A stretch of DNA of 64,000 nucleotides from JARRKC01 sp037388505 (GCA_037388505.1 JARRKC010000001.1:186001-250000), one strand, 5' to 3'. Counted from the first letter of the stretch, positions 34,806 to 43,843 are shown. Notes: generated by a model not told the origin, from the sequence alone. Made by a program: numbers and translations.

Positions 34806-35143
34806 TCTTTCTTCCCAAGGGATCGGATGTAGGCGATCACGTCGGTGATCTCTCCGGGCGTTATACCCTTGACCGCCGGCATCTTGCCCTTACCCTTGGT
34901 GATGATATCCGTAAACTCCGCGTCGGTCTTCTTCTGGATGTACTCCGACGACATGGGATGAAACTCAACCTTCATCATTCGCGCGATGGCCGGGTTCCCT
35001 TCGCCGTCGGCGCCGTGGCACATCTTGCAGCGCTTCATGAACACGGCCTTGCCCTGATCGACATTACCCTCCGTCATGCCGAGAAGCAGGACGGGCGCGA
35101 CCAGGATCAGCGAAACCAAAGTCGAAAAGGCTATCTTCTTCAT
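34802..35143 (-). CDS. Small c-type cytochrome
   Basis: A 113-residue periplasmic monohaem cytochrome. The signal peptide is MKKIAFSTLVSLILVAPVLLLGMTEG. The haem-attachment motif is CKMCH in GKAVFMKRCKMCHGADGEGNP. The probable axial Met lies in GKGKMPAVKG, and ITPGEITDVIAYIRSLGK is the C-terminal helix. It is a class I electron carrier of unknown partner. The start at 35143 is preceded by GGAGAGATCGGAGC. It lies 40 bases downstream of topA on the same strand. Confidence 0.9.
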   Translation of the reverse strand: MKKIAFSTLVSLILVAPVLLLGMTEGNVDQGKAVFMKRCKMCHGADGEGNPAIARMMKVEFHPMSSEYIQKKTDAEFTDIITKGKGKMPAVKGITPGEITDVIAYIRSLGKKD

Positions 35144-35185
35144 GCTCCGATCTCTCCTCTTCAAGAACGATCCAGCACGGAATGA

Positions 35186-37630
35186 TCAGGGTGACACCGC
35201 ATCTCGCTCCCGGGTCGCCCGGGTCTCACTGCTGTCTGAATCGCCTACCGTTACTTGGAAGTCACATTCTCGATTGGGACATCTGCGCACGGTCCCATCC
35301 TTCTTGGTCGTCTTCTCCAACAGGAAGGGCGATCCGCATTCGGGGCACGGCATCGGCACAGGCTTCTGCCAGACAACGAATTGGCACTCCGGATAGGTGT
35401 CGCAACCGTAGAAGGTTCGGCCCCGCCTGGAACGCCGTTCGATCAGTTCGCCCTTGCCACACTCCGGACACTGGACGCCCGTCTTTCTCGGTTTGATGTA
35501 CCTGCAGTCCGGATAGTTGCGGCACGCGACGAATTCTCCGTAGCGACCCTGCTTGCGGACCAGATTCTCTCCGCACTTGGGGCACTTCTCATCCAGGACC
35601 TTCTCCTGCGCCGGCACTGCCTGCCCATTGACCTCGACCAGCTTCTTGGTGTTCTTGCACTCGGGATAACCCGTACACGCAAGAAACGGGCCGAATTTAC
35701 CTTTCTTGAGAACCATCGGACGCCCGCACTGAGAACAGGTTTCTTGCGGGGATTCGGCCGAATCGCTCGAGACCTCGTGGGTCAACTCGCGCGTATTCCG
35801 GCACTTGGGAAAGTTGGTACAGGCCAGGAATTTCCCGAACTTGCCCCAGCGGATCACCATGGGACTACCACACTTCTCACACTTTTCGTCGGTGGGTATC
35901 TCCTCACGTTTGAGGTTCTTCATGTCGGCACGAGCACGCTCGAGGCGCTCCTTGAAGCCGCTGTAGAACTCCGCCAGGGTGTCGATCCAGTCCGCCTTTC
36001 CGGCCTCGATGCTGTCGAGTTCCCCCTCCAGCCGGGCCGTATAGTCATAATCGAAAACCTCGACGAAGTGGCCGATCAGCAGGTCGATCACGATCTCGCC
36101 CAACTCGGTCGGAACGAAGCGATTCTCTTCCTTGCGAACATAGTCACGGCTGAGGATAACGGACAGAATCTGCTGGTAGGTCGACGGTCGGCCGATCCCC
36201 TTTTCCTCCAGTGACTTGACGAGACTCGCTTCGTTGTAGCGGGGAGGAGGCTGGGTGAACTTCTGCTCGCGCATGATCTCATGGACCTGCAGTCTTTCTC
36301 CCTCGCGAAGGTCGGGCAGCAGCTTGCCTTCGCCCTCGTCGACTGCGGCGTTGTCGTCTTCGTCGGAGCGATAGAGCTTGAGAAACCCGTCGAACCGAAG
36401 GATCGAGCCCACCGCCTTGAATTCGGCCGGCCCGGCTCCGATGACGATGCTCGTTTGATCGAACAGAGCCGGTGTCATCTGGGATGCCACGAAGCGGTTC
36501 CAAATCAGCGTGTAGAGTCTCAGTTCGTCCTTGCCCAAATACGGTCTGAGACTCTGCGGGTCGCGCGCCGCGGAAGTCGGGCGAATGGCTTCATGAGCAT
36601 CTTGGGCACCTTTCTTGCTGCTGTAGCGTATGGCTTCCCCGGGCAGATAATCAGAACCGAACTGGCCGGAGATGAATTCGCGAGCCTCGGAGAGCGCATC
36701 TTCGGAAATCCGGGTGGAATCGGTCCTCATGTAGGTGATGAGGCCAACCGATCCTTCGGTACCGATTTCGATGCCTTCATAGAGCCGCTGTGCCACCTGC
36801 ATCGTCCGTTTGACGGTGAAACCGAGTTTGCGAACGGCCTCCTGCTGCAGTTTGCTGGTAATGAACGGAGGCAGAGGCCGTCGTTTCCGCTCTTTCTTCT
36901 GGATCTTCGTGACGATGAAATCCGAAGCGTTCAACTCCTTCAGGAGCTGATCTGCCTCCTTCTGATTGGAGATCTTAAACTTGCGGTTTCGATAGCGGGA
37001 CGCCTTCGCTTCGAACTCAGGCTTCTTGCTGCCTTCCAGACGCGCCCGAAAATCCCAGTATTCTTCCGGCTCGAAAGCGCGAATCTCCCGTTCCCGGTCG
37101 ACGATCATTCGAACCGCCACAGTTTGCACGCGCCCGGCGGAGAGTCCTTTCTTGACCTTCTGCCAAAGCAGCGGGCTCACTTTGTAGCCGACGATGCGGT
37201 CGAGAATCCGCCGCGCCTGCTGAGCCTCCACCTTGTGACTGTCGATCTCCGTGGGATTCTCGAAGGCATGGAGAATGGCGGATTTGGTGATTTCGTTGAA
37301 CAGGACCCGGTAGACGTGGTGCCCTTCACTGCCATCGAGTTCATGGGCCAAGTGAAAACAGATGGCTTCGCCTTCCCGGTCAGGGTCGGCGGCAAGATAG
37401 ATGGAATCGGCCTGGCGAGCCTCCTTCTTCAGCTCCGCAACGATCTTTTCCTTGCCGGGAATGACCCGATAAGTCGGTTGAAATCCGTGTTTTATATCGA
37501 CCCCGAGGGCCCGCGGCGGCAGGTCGCGGACGTGACCCCGTGATGCCCGGACAAAGAACTGCTTGCCCAGGTACTTCCCGATGGTCCTGGCCTTGGCCGG
37601 GGATTCTACGATGACCATTGACTTCTTCAA
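35186..37630 (-). CDS. topA: DNA topoisomerase I with five C-terminal zinc ribbons
   Basis: An 814-residue type IA topoisomerase that relaxes negative supercoils. The Toprim domain opens with VIVESPAKARTIGKYLG and has YLAADPDREGEAICFHLA as the metal acidic triad. The active-site Tyr is in GLITYMRTDSTRIS. Five Cys4 zinc ribbons follow from about residue 585 (CEKCG-CTNFPKC, CSQCG-CTGYPEC, CPKCG-CRNYPDC, CPECG-CDTYPEC, CPECG-CPNREC). Five is at the high end for bacteria. The start is TTG at 37630 with GGAGG seven bases before; the ATG four codons later is too far from it. It lies 155 bases after dprA on the same strand, the common dprA-topA order. Confidence 0.96.
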   Translation of the reverse strand: MKKSMVIVESPAKARTIGKYLGKQFFVRASRGHVRDLPPRALGVDIKHGFQPTYRVIPGKEKIVAELKKEARQADSIYLAADPDREGEAICFHLAHELDGSEGHHVYRVLFNEITKSAILHAFENPTEIDSHKVEAQQARRILDRIVGYKVSPLLWQKVKKGLSAGRVQTVAVRMIVDREREIRAFEPEEYWDFRARLEGSKKPEFEAKASRYRNRKFKISNQKEADQLLKELNASDFIVTKIQKKERKRRPLPPFITSKLQQEAVRKLGFTVKRTMQVAQRLYEGIEIGTEGSVGLITYMRTDSTRISEDALSEAREFISGQFGSDYLPGEAIRYSSKKGAQDAHEAIRPTSAARDPQSLRPYLGKDELRLYTLIWNRFVASQMTPALFDQTSIVIGAGPAEFKAVGSILRFDGFLKLYRSDEDDNAAVDEGEGKLLPDLREGERLQVHEIMREQKFTQPPPRYNEASLVKSLEEKGIGRPSTYQQILSVILSRDYVRKEENRFVPTELGEIVIDLLIGHFVEVFDYDYTARLEGELDSIEAGKADWIDTLAEFYSGFKERLERARADMKNLKREEIPTDEKCEKCGSPMVIRWGKFGKFLACTNFPKCRNTRELTHEVSSDSAESPQETCSQCGRPMVLKKGKFGPFLACTGYPECKNTKKLVEVNGQAVPAQEKVLDEKCPKCGENLVRKQGRYGEFVACRNYPDCRYIKPRKTGVQCPECGKGELIERRSRRGRTFYGCDTYPECQFVVWQKPVPMPCPECGSPFLLEKTTKKDGTVRRCPNRECDFQVTVGDSDSSETRATRERDAVSP

Positions 37631-37785
37631 AACTGATCCTCCACGGTCCGCTCACTGTCCTGCTTCGAAAGAAGCTGACTTCTCACTCGAGCCGGTTTCC
37701 GCACCCGGGAGACCTGTCCTCGATTCCCCCGAACGCCCGGCCCATCGGACCGTAATCTATAGCACAAGACGCATCCTGCTGTTGG

Positions 37786-38931
37786 TCAGTTGCGAATCGG
37801 CGCTCTTTCCTCTTTGGTCGATGATACCGTAACCAGTCGGCGGCAATAGCGCCTTCCCGGAAGAGAACGAACCAGTCCTTTGGCCTCGAGCGACACCAGA
37901 ATCCCGCTGAGATCCGTGATGTTCCGGCCGCTGCGTACGAGCAGACGGTCAAAAGGCTCGGCCTCCTCGACCAAGAGCATCCTCAGGATTTCCTCTTCCA
38001 CCGGATCCGGCTGTTGTCGATCCGTCTCTTCGTCGAGCTTTCGCTCGAGGGCATTCAGAATGTGCACCGGCAAACCTTCGAGCACATCCTGCACGTCCAG
38101 CAGTGGCCGCGCTCCCTGCTTGATCAGATGATTCGGCCCATAGCTTCCGGGATTGGTGATGTTTCCCGGCACGGCCCAGAGTTCCCGATCCTGTTCGAGC
38201 GTCAGACGCGCAGTGATCAAAGACCCGGAAAACTCGGAAGCCTCGGGAATGACCGTGCCGACTGAAAGGCCTGAAATGATGCGATTTCGGATCGGGAAGT
38301 TCTGCGGAGCCGGAAATGCCCCCAGAGGGCATTCGGAGACCACGCAGCCCGTCTCGCGGATCTGCTGGTACAGTTTCCTGTGACTGCGCGGGTAGACAAC
38401 ATCGACACCGGTTCCCAGAACGGCAACCGTTTCGCCTGAACCCGAAAGGGCGCCCTGATGAGCCTTGCCGTCGATTCCGAGAGCCATGCCGCTGACCACG
38501 ACCAGGCCGCGCCGAACCAGATCCCGGCCCAGCGTGTAGGCGACCTCGCTCCCGTAGACCGAGCAGCGGCGCGATCCCACGACAGCAATGGCCGGCTTTG
38601 ACAGAATGGCCGTATCTCCGAGGGCGTAGAGGACCAGCGGGGGATCGAAGATCTGCCCGAGCAGCGGAGGATAGCCGGCATCGAGCCGGGTCAGAATCTC
38701 GATTCCACGTTCGGATGCCGCCTTCAAAGCCGTTTCCGCATCCTTCCGGGCCCAGCCGCCCAGGATGTAGAACTGGATGTCGGTGGACAAACCGAGGGCT
38801 CTCAGGTCGGCCCGTGTCATGCTGAAGAACTCGGCCGGTTCGGTCACTTGCCGGAGCAACCGCGCCGTCCTGGTGCTCCCCAGTCCGGGAATCAGTGACA
38901 AGCTCAACAGGTCGAAAGATTTCTGCTCCAT
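37786..38931 (-). CDS. dprA: DNA-processing protein DprA
   Basis: A 381-residue DprA/Smf protein. The N-terminal HhH/SAM-like region (LSLIPGLGSTRTARLLRQV) is followed by the Rossmann-like DprA core, with AIAVVGSRRCSVYGSEVAYTLGRDLVRRGLVVVSGMALGIDGKAHQGAL and ETVAVLGTGVDVVYPRSHRKLYQQI. Further core motifs are NFPIRNRIISGLS and GSLITARLTLEQDRELWAVPG. A winged-helix C-terminus (ILRMLLVEEAEPFDRLLVRSG) completes it. It loads RecA on incoming single strands during natural transformation. No ribosome site precedes the ATG; TATATA lies five bases upstream. Confidence 0.95.
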   Translation of the reverse strand: MEQKSFDLLSLSLIPGLGSTRTARLLRQVTEPAEFFSMTRADLRALGLSTDIQFYILGGWARKDAETALKAASERGIEILTRLDAGYPPLLGQIFDPPLVLYALGDTAILSKPAIAVVGSRRCSVYGSEVAYTLGRDLVRRGLVVVSGMALGIDGKAHQGALSGSGETVAVLGTGVDVVYPRSHRKLYQQIRETGCVVSECPLGAFPAPQNFPIRNRIISGLSVGTVIPEASEFSGSLITARLTLEQDRELWAVPGNITNPGSYGPNHLIKQGARPLLDVQDVLEGLPVHILNALERKLDEETDRQQPDPVEEEILRMLLVEEAEPFDRLLVRSGRNITDLSGILVSLEAKGLVRSLPGRRYCRRLVTVSSTKEERAPIRN

Positions 38932-38962
38932 TCTCTATATAAGAACGCAGCAGAAATGAAAT

Positions 38963-39775
38963 CTACGAAATCGCTTTGGCGGAAGGCATCGTCAGAAACT
39001 CGATGGGGCGAATTTCTTCGATCAGCCCCAGCTTGCCGGCAAGCTCGTAGAAGCGGCTCAATCCCCGAAGATTCAGTTCGTCCAGGCTGAAGTTGAGATT
39101 GCCGGTCAGATATTGGCGTATCTCTCGGGAGGAGATGGGGAGACGGGACGCATACCATTCCGAAATGAACGGAATCGACTGCAGTCCTTCGTTGCGCGAC
39201 TGTTCGAAGTCCTCGGCCTCCGCCCCGAGTTCGATCCCCTCACGGACCGCCCAAAAGGCAAAAACGAAGGGAAGTCCCGTGAACCGGTTCCACTCTCCGG
39301 CCAGATCGTAGACATAGAGCCCTTCCCTCGGAATAGCCAGAGCGGGATTGCCGATCAACAGCGCCGCATCGGTCTCTTCGAGCATGGTTCGGGGATTGGG
39401 CGGAAACTCGATGTATTCGACGGACCGGCAACCGTAAAACTCCTCGAGCAGGATCTTGAGCAGAACGACCGACGTTCGGCTCGACACGTCCAGGGCAACT
39501 CGCCGAACATCCCGGATCGGCTTACGGCTCAAGAACAGGACGCTGCGGACTTCTTCGCGCGAAGCAATGGCGATTCCGGGCAGCACGCGGAGACCGGGAA
39601 TTCTCTGATACTCGATCACCGGAATCAGCCCGACGTCGGCCTCTCCCGAACGGAGTTTCCGCGCACATTCGGAGGGCACGTCGAAGAGGATCTCATGGCG
39701 GCCCTTGAGGGATCCGTGAATGAAGCCCCATCCCAGGGGCACGGCGTTCAGGAACTCGATGAAGGAAATGCGCAA
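38963..39775 (-). CDS. mqnA: Chorismate dehydratase of the futalosine pathway
   Basis: A 270-residue MqnA, which turns chorismate into 3-enolpyruvylbenzoate, the first step of menaquinone synthesis via futalosine. It shows the two-lobed periplasmic-binding-protein-like fold: FLNAVPLGWGFIHG, FDVPSECARKLRSGEADVGLIPVIEYQRI, SREEVRSVLFLSRKPI, DVSSRTSVVLLKILLEEF, DAALLIGNPAL, YDLAGEWNRFTGLPFVFAFWAVR. It begins with TTG at 39775 (GGGAG seven bases before). It indicates respiration with menaquinone. Its stop lies 31 bases before the dprA start on the same strand. Confidence 0.93.
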   Translation of the reverse strand: MRISFIEFLNAVPLGWGFIHGSLKGRHEILFDVPSECARKLRSGEADVGLIPVIEYQRIPGLRVLPGIAIASREEVRSVLFLSRKPIRDVRRVALDVSSRTSVVLLKILLEEFYGCRSVEYIEFPPNPRTMLEETDAALLIGNPALAIPREGLYVYDLAGEWNRFTGLPFVFAFWAVREGIELGAEAEDFEQSRNEGLQSIPFISEWYASRLPISSREIRQYLTGNLNFSLDELNLRGLSRFYELAGKLGLIEEIRPIEFLTMPSAKAIS

Positions 39776-39938
39776 TCGTTTACTCCCAGAATTGCCAGCC
39801 TAGCACGAACCAGGAAACGAAGTTCCGACTGTAGGACGTCCGTCCCCGGATGTCCCGGCACTCCCAACGAGCGTCCCCGGCACCGCCTGTGCGGCCGCCG
39901 CGGCGCCGCCGAGCAGCGCTGATCCTACTCGGAACCAC

Positions 39939-39967
39939 TTGGGGCACTCCCCCGGAGGGGCTAGAAT
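39939..39967 (+). promoter_or_regulatory. Possible leaderless promoter of the namZ operon
   Basis: TTGGGG, a 17-base spacer and TAGAAT (39962-39967) end six bases before the ATG at 39974. GGAGGGG inside the spacer could instead act as a distant ribosome site, so the leaderless reading is tentative. The rest of 39776-39938 holds GC-rich palindromic DNA without a gene. Confidence 0.4.
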
Positions 39968-39973
39968 CGCTCT

Positions 39974-41143
39974 ATGTCCGTCGAAGTCGGCCTGGAAGTC
40001 CTCCTCGATACTGAACTCGACTTGGTTCGCGGTCGGCGGGTCGGTCTCCTCGCTCATCCTGCCTCCGTCGATTCGCGACTGGTCCATGCCGTCGACCGGC
40101 TCATGGCAACACGGGATGTCGAGTTGACCGCCCTGTTCGGCCCGCAGCACGGCGCCCGGGGCGAGACACAGGCGAACATGATCGAATGGGCGGGCTATCG
40201 GGATCCCGCGACCGGTCTGCCGGTCCATTCGCTTTACGGCAACACCCGAAAGCCGACCGAAGCAATGCTCCAGGACATCGATGTGCTGCTGATCGACCTG
40301 CAGGATGTGGGAGCCCGTTACTACACCTTCATCTACACGATGGCTCTGGCCATGGAAGCCTGCGCCGAATGCGGAAAGGAAGTCGTTGTGCTCGACCGCC
40401 CGAATCCGATCAACGGCGCGGACCTGGAGGGACCTCTGCTCGATGCGAGTTTCGCTTCGTTCGTCGGGCTTTATCCCATACCCGTTCGCCACGGCATGAC
40501 GATCGCGGAGCTGGCCCGGCTGTTCAACGCCGAATTCGGCCTGGGCTGCAACCTGAACGTGGTGGAAATGCATGGTTGGCAGCGCGAGATGTACTTCGAC
40601 CAGACCGGATTGTTGTGGGTTCCCCCATCTCCGAATATGCCCCGGCTGGAGACGGCCTTGGTCTACCCCGGCCTGTGCCTGCTCGAGGGGACGAATGTCT
40701 CGGAAGGTCGCGGCACGACGACCCCCTTCGAGCTCAGCGGAGCACCCTGGATCGATCCCGACGAGCTGGTGAAGAGCTTCGCGCGGCTCGACCTTCCCGG
40801 TGCGCGGTTTCGTCCCGCCTGGTTCCAGCCCACCTTCGACAAGTGGACCGGACATCGGATCGGCGGAGCCCAGCTTCATGTAGTGGACCGTCATACCTTC
40901 AAACCATTCCGGACCGGCCTGGAGATCGTGCGGGCCTACCGCGATCGCGGCGGCCGGCATTTCCTCTGGAAGCAGCCGCCCTATGAGTATGAGTTCCAGC
41001 TTCTTCCCTTCGACATCCTGTGCGGCTCTGACCGGATTCGCCACGTTCTCGAGGACGGAGGCGACCTCGGAGCACTCGAAGAGACATGGTCGGCCGACCT
41101 CCAAGTCTTCCGTGCGACCCGCGAACGCTACCTCCTGTATTAG
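39974..41143 (+). CDS. namZ: Exo-beta-N-acetylmuramidase-like protein (DUF1343)
   Basis: A 389-residue DUF1343/GH171 protein. Motifs include RVGLLAHPASVDSR, LTALFGPQHGARGETQAN, SLYGNTRKPTEAMLQDIDVLLIDLQDVGARYYTFIYTMALAMEAC, VVLDRPNPINGADLEGPLLD, YPIPVRHGMTIAELARLFN, PPSPNMPRLETALVYPGLCLLEGTNVSEGRGTTTPFEL and GAPWID. NamZ enzymes release MurNAc from the non-reducing end of peptidoglycan fragments. No signal peptide is visible, so this one would act in the cytoplasm. It heads an operon whose last gene is AmgK-like. Together they suggest release of MurNAc followed by salvage to UDP-MurNAc. Confidence 0.9.
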   Translation: MSVEVGLEVLLDTELDLVRGRRVGLLAHPASVDSRLVHAVDRLMATRDVELTALFGPQHGARGETQANMIEWAGYRDPATGLPVHSLYGNTRKPTEAMLQDIDVLLIDLQDVGARYYTFIYTMALAMEACAECGKEVVVLDRPNPINGADLEGPLLDASFASFVGLYPIPVRHGMTIAELARLFNAEFGLGCNLNVVEMHGWQREMYFDQTGLLWVPPSPNMPRLETALVYPGLCLLEGTNVSEGRGTTTPFELSGAPWIDPDELVKSFARLDLPGARFRPAWFQPTFDKWTGHRIGGAQLHVVDRHTFKPFRTGLEIVRAYRDRGGRHFLWKQPPYEYEFQLLPFDILCGSDRIRHVLEDGGDLGALEETWSADLQVFRATRERYLLY

Positions 41144-41209
41144 CTCCGCGGCGCGGCACCAGGATCCGGAGATCCGAACTTCTGCTAAGATTTGCCTCGC
41201 GAGGGAACT

Positions 41210-41752
41210 GTGAGCAATCAGGAAATCGAGGTTAAGATCTCGGTCGAAGAGACGGAACTCGACCGCATCCGAGCCGACGCCCATGCTCTGGGTTTCAAGT
41301 CCACCGCACCCCGCCGCTTGGAGAGGAACATGTTGTTCGATTTTCCGGACGGGCGCCTTGCTCGAAAAGGCCTGGCGCTTCGCCTGCGAAGCTATGGCGA
41401 CGACGCGGTTCTCACCTATAAAGGTCCGCAGGTCGAAGATCCGGAGCTCAAGATTCGCGAGGAGATCGAGACGGGCGTGGACGACTTCGACGCGCTGGAG
41501 CTGATTTTGAGGAAGATCGGCCTGGAGCCGAGCTTTCACTATGAAAAACAGCGGGAGAAGTTCGCGCTCCCTCGGACCGGTGGAAATGAAGTGAGTCTCT
41601 GCATCGACGAGACGCCCTTCGGATGTTTCGTTGAAATCGAGGGAGGCCGTGAGGACATCCGGGATATAGCGCAGCGACTGGGCTGGTCCAGTGACCGGTT
41701 CATTACTCGCAACTACGTCGATCTCTACGCGGAACATGGCCTTGGAACGTGA
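41210..41752 (+). CDS. CYTH-domain protein (class IV adenylyl cyclase/triphosphatase-like)
   Basis: A 180-residue CYTH domain. The family's ExExK signature is EIEVKIS at the N-terminus. RKGLALRLRSYGDDAVLTYKGP and KIREEIETGVDDFDALELILRKIGL follow, then FHYEKQREKFAL, VSLCIDETPFGCFVEIEG and a GW-terminal helix. CYTH enzymes bind triphosphates in a tunnel; adenylyl cyclase, thiamine triphosphatase and tripolyphosphatase activities occur, and none can be chosen here. It starts with GTG at 41210 after GAGGGAACT and overlaps the next gene. Its role in a muropeptide operon is unclear. Confidence 0.88.
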   Translation: MSNQEIEVKISVEETELDRIRADAHALGFKSTAPRRLERNMLFDFPDGRLARKGLALRLRSYGDDAVLTYKGPQVEDPELKIREEIETGVDDFDALELILRKIGLEPSFHYEKQREKFALPRTGGNEVSLCIDETPFGCFVEIEGGREDIRDIAQRLGWSSDRFITRNYVDLYAEHGLGT

Positions 41753-42806
41753 CCCGAAGGGGATGGTTCTCGCAGCGGGCTTCGGCACCCGTCTCCGGCC
41801 CTTGACCTACCTGCGCGCCAAGCCGGCCATTCCGCTGTTGGGTCGCCCGCTGATCCAATACGCGTTGGATCGCCTGGCGGAGGCGAACATCCGACATGCC
41901 ATCGTCAATCTCCATCATTTGCCCTCGACCGTCGTCGAGGCGGCGTCACGTTCGGATATGCGGATCGATTTCTCGAGGGAGGAACCGATTCTCGGGACGG
42001 CGGGAGCCCTGTCCAGGGTCCGGGATCGGCTCGCGGGTTCGCCCATCGTGCTGGTCAACGGGAAGATCTACACGGAGGAGCGCCTCGAGCGCGTCCTCGA
42101 GTTTCATCGGAGTCAGAAGGCGCTGGTCACGATGATGGTGCGTCCCTGTTGGCCGGGCTGCCCTTTCAATCCGCTGCTCGTCGATGACCACCTTCGAGTT
42201 CGCCGTTTCGCTCGCAACAAAGGGGACGACAGGACACGCTCTGGATCGGATGTGGGCCTTCGTCCTTTCGTCTTTACCGGAGTGCATATCCTCGATCCGG
42301 AAGTCCTGGACCGCATCGGCGATGGATTCAGCGATACCGTCGCCGACCTCTATCCCCGTCTGATTGCGGAAGGTCGGCGGGTCCTCGCATTCATCAGTGA
42401 CCACTGGTGGTTCGAGACCAGCACGCCGGAGCGCTATCTCGAGAAATCGATCGAATTCTTGCGCCGGAGCAACGCGTGCGCTGGAGAGACCCTGGCCCAT
42501 GATGCTTCCGACCGCTCCGACACGATCTACGGCAGGGAAGGACGCCTGGGACTGGGCGTTTACCTGGACAGGTGCGTACTTTGGGATCGCGTAGAGCTGT
42601 GCGAAGGCACCTCTGCCGTGAACACGATCTTCACGGATGACGTGCACATTCGTGTACGCCGGGAGTTTCGCAATTGTATCGTGACGCCTCGTTCGGCCTC
42701 CCTGGAATCTCGAACAGCCGAACTTGGAGCTGAGGTCGGCGACGGCTTCATTTGCTGGCCGATGCATTGTGCCGAGCGGTCCGATGCGGAGCCGGAGACG
42801 CCATGA
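41736..42806 (+). CDS. Nucleotidyltransferase (MurU/sugar-1-phosphate type)
   Basis: A 356-residue nucleotidyltransferase. The signature MVLAAGFGTRLRPLTYLRAKPAIPLLGRPLIQYALDRL is clear, and EEPILGTAGALSRVRDRL follows. The metal-binding NGD found in most relatives reads NGK (PIVLVNGKIYTEE), a striking change. The C-terminal third (about 240-356) could be a left-handed helix-like extension that MurU lacks. Directly upstream of an AmgK-like kinase, the expected job is MurNAc-1-P to UDP-MurNAc, but the length and NGK variant leave other sugar-1-phosphates possible. The start at 41736 overlaps the CYTH gene; MVLAAG at 41763, preceded by AAGGGG, is an alternative. It ends in an ATGA overlap with the kinase gene. 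Confidence 0.8.
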   Translation: MALERDPKGMVLAAGFGTRLRPLTYLRAKPAIPLLGRPLIQYALDRLAEANIRHAIVNLHHLPSTVVEAASRSDMRIDFSREEPILGTAGALSRVRDRLAGSPIVLVNGKIYTEERLERVLEFHRSQKALVTMMVRPCWPGCPFNPLLVDDHLRVRRFARNKGDDRTRSGSDVGLRPFVFTGVHILDPEVLDRIGDGFSDTVADLYPRLIAEGRRVLAFISDHWWFETSTPERYLEKSIEFLRRSNACAGETLAHDASDRSDTIYGREGRLGLGVYLDRCVLWDRVELCEGTSAVNTIFTDDVHIRVRREFRNCIVTPRSASLESRTAELGAEVGDGFICWPMHCAERSDAEPETP

Positions 42807-43843
42807 GTGAGTCACCTCAAGAGCCACTGGATCCGATCGTCCGGACGTTCCTCGACGCGCACTGTCCGGAACCGGATCGCATCTGCCAGGTCATCCCTCT
42901 GAAGGGGGATGCATCGACCCGTCGATATCTGCGCTGTTTGAGCGAGCGCCAGGCCTCCTGGGTCTTGACCATCTACCCGACTTCCATCGACGAACGCCGC
43001 TTCAGCTTTCGACAAATCCACGATCTGCTTCGACGGATTGGAATCCCGGTGCCCAAGATCATCGCGGTCGACGGTGTTCATGGACTCCTCCTCCAGGAGG
43101 ATCTCGGAGCGCTTTCCCTCGAGAACTCCGCCCTGGAGTCCCCGGGCAGCTTGGGGGAATGGCTGCGGACGGCTCTGGAATACATCGTGGTCATGCAGGT
43201 CGAGGGAACGCGCAGCTTCGGCCCCGAATTTGCGAACTACCCTCTGAGTCTGGACGAGGCCAGACTGCGGTGGGAACTCGACTTCTTCCTCCGCCACTAT
43301 GTCGGGGACTTCCGAAACCGCCGGGTCGAGCACATCGAGGCTCTCCAGGAAGAATTCCGCAAGATGGCTCGCGAGCTCGGTCAGTCGCCGCAGGTCTTCT
43401 GTCACCGCGACTACCAGGTCCGAAACCTCATGGTGAAGAACGAGACCCTCTACGTGATCGATTTTCAGGATGCCCGCTGGGGTCCCCCAAGCTATGATCT
43501 GGCCTCTCTTCTGAAGGACTCGATCCAGCTCGATTCCGGCCAGATCGAGGAAAGCATCGAGAGTTATCGGAAGGCCCTGTCCCGTCGAGGCTACGCAGGT
43601 CTTCCCGCGGATGTTTTCGAGCGTCGCTCGTTCGAGCGGCAATTTCACGTGATGTGCCTCCAGCGAATGTTGAAGGCGCTGGGAACTTACGGCAACCAGA
43701 TTGCCGTGCGTGGCATCTCGTCCTACCGCCGGTTGGTTCCGGGCACGCTCGAGCGCGCCCTCCTCTCGCTCGAGGCGCTCCGGGAGTTTCCGGCAACCCG
43801 GAAACTGGTCGAGGAGGAGCTGGCGAAGTGGGAGCGTGAGTAA
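42803..43843 (+). CDS. amgK: AmgK-like anomeric N-acetylmuramate/N-acetylglucosamine kinase
   Basis: A 346-residue aminoglycoside-phosphotransferase-fold kinase. It has LKGDASTRRYLRC as a nucleotide loop and LLQEDLGALSLENS. The catalytic segment VFCHRDYQVRNLMVKNETLYVIDFQDARWGPPSYDLASLLKDS closely matches the AmgK pattern (HRDYHxRNLM, IDFQDAxxGPxxYDLxSLL). AmgK phosphorylates MurNAc at C1, feeding MurU. The ATG overlaps the TGA of the nucleotidyltransferase gene. Composite repeat DNA begins right after its stop. Confidence 0.85.
   Translation: MSESPQEPLDPIVRTFLDAHCPEPDRICQVIPLKGDASTRRYLRCLSERQASWVLTIYPTSIDERRFSFRQIHDLLRRIGIPVPKIIAVDGVHGLLLQEDLGALSLENSALESPGSLGEWLRTALEYIVVMQVEGTRSFGPEFANYPLSLDEARLRWELDFFLRHYVGDFRNRRVEHIEALQEEFRKMARELGQSPQVFCHRDYQVRNLMVKNETLYVIDFQDARWGPPSYDLASLLKDSIQLDSGQIEESIESYRKALSRRGYAGLPADVFERRSFERQFHVMCLQRMLKALGTYGNQIAVRGISSYRRLVPGTLERALLSLEALREFPATRKLVEEELAKWERE

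Noticed and set aside
39800..41788. A 662-codon minus-strand frame
   Set aside because: Antisense to namZ and the CYTH gene; it is a GC-rich shadow frame.
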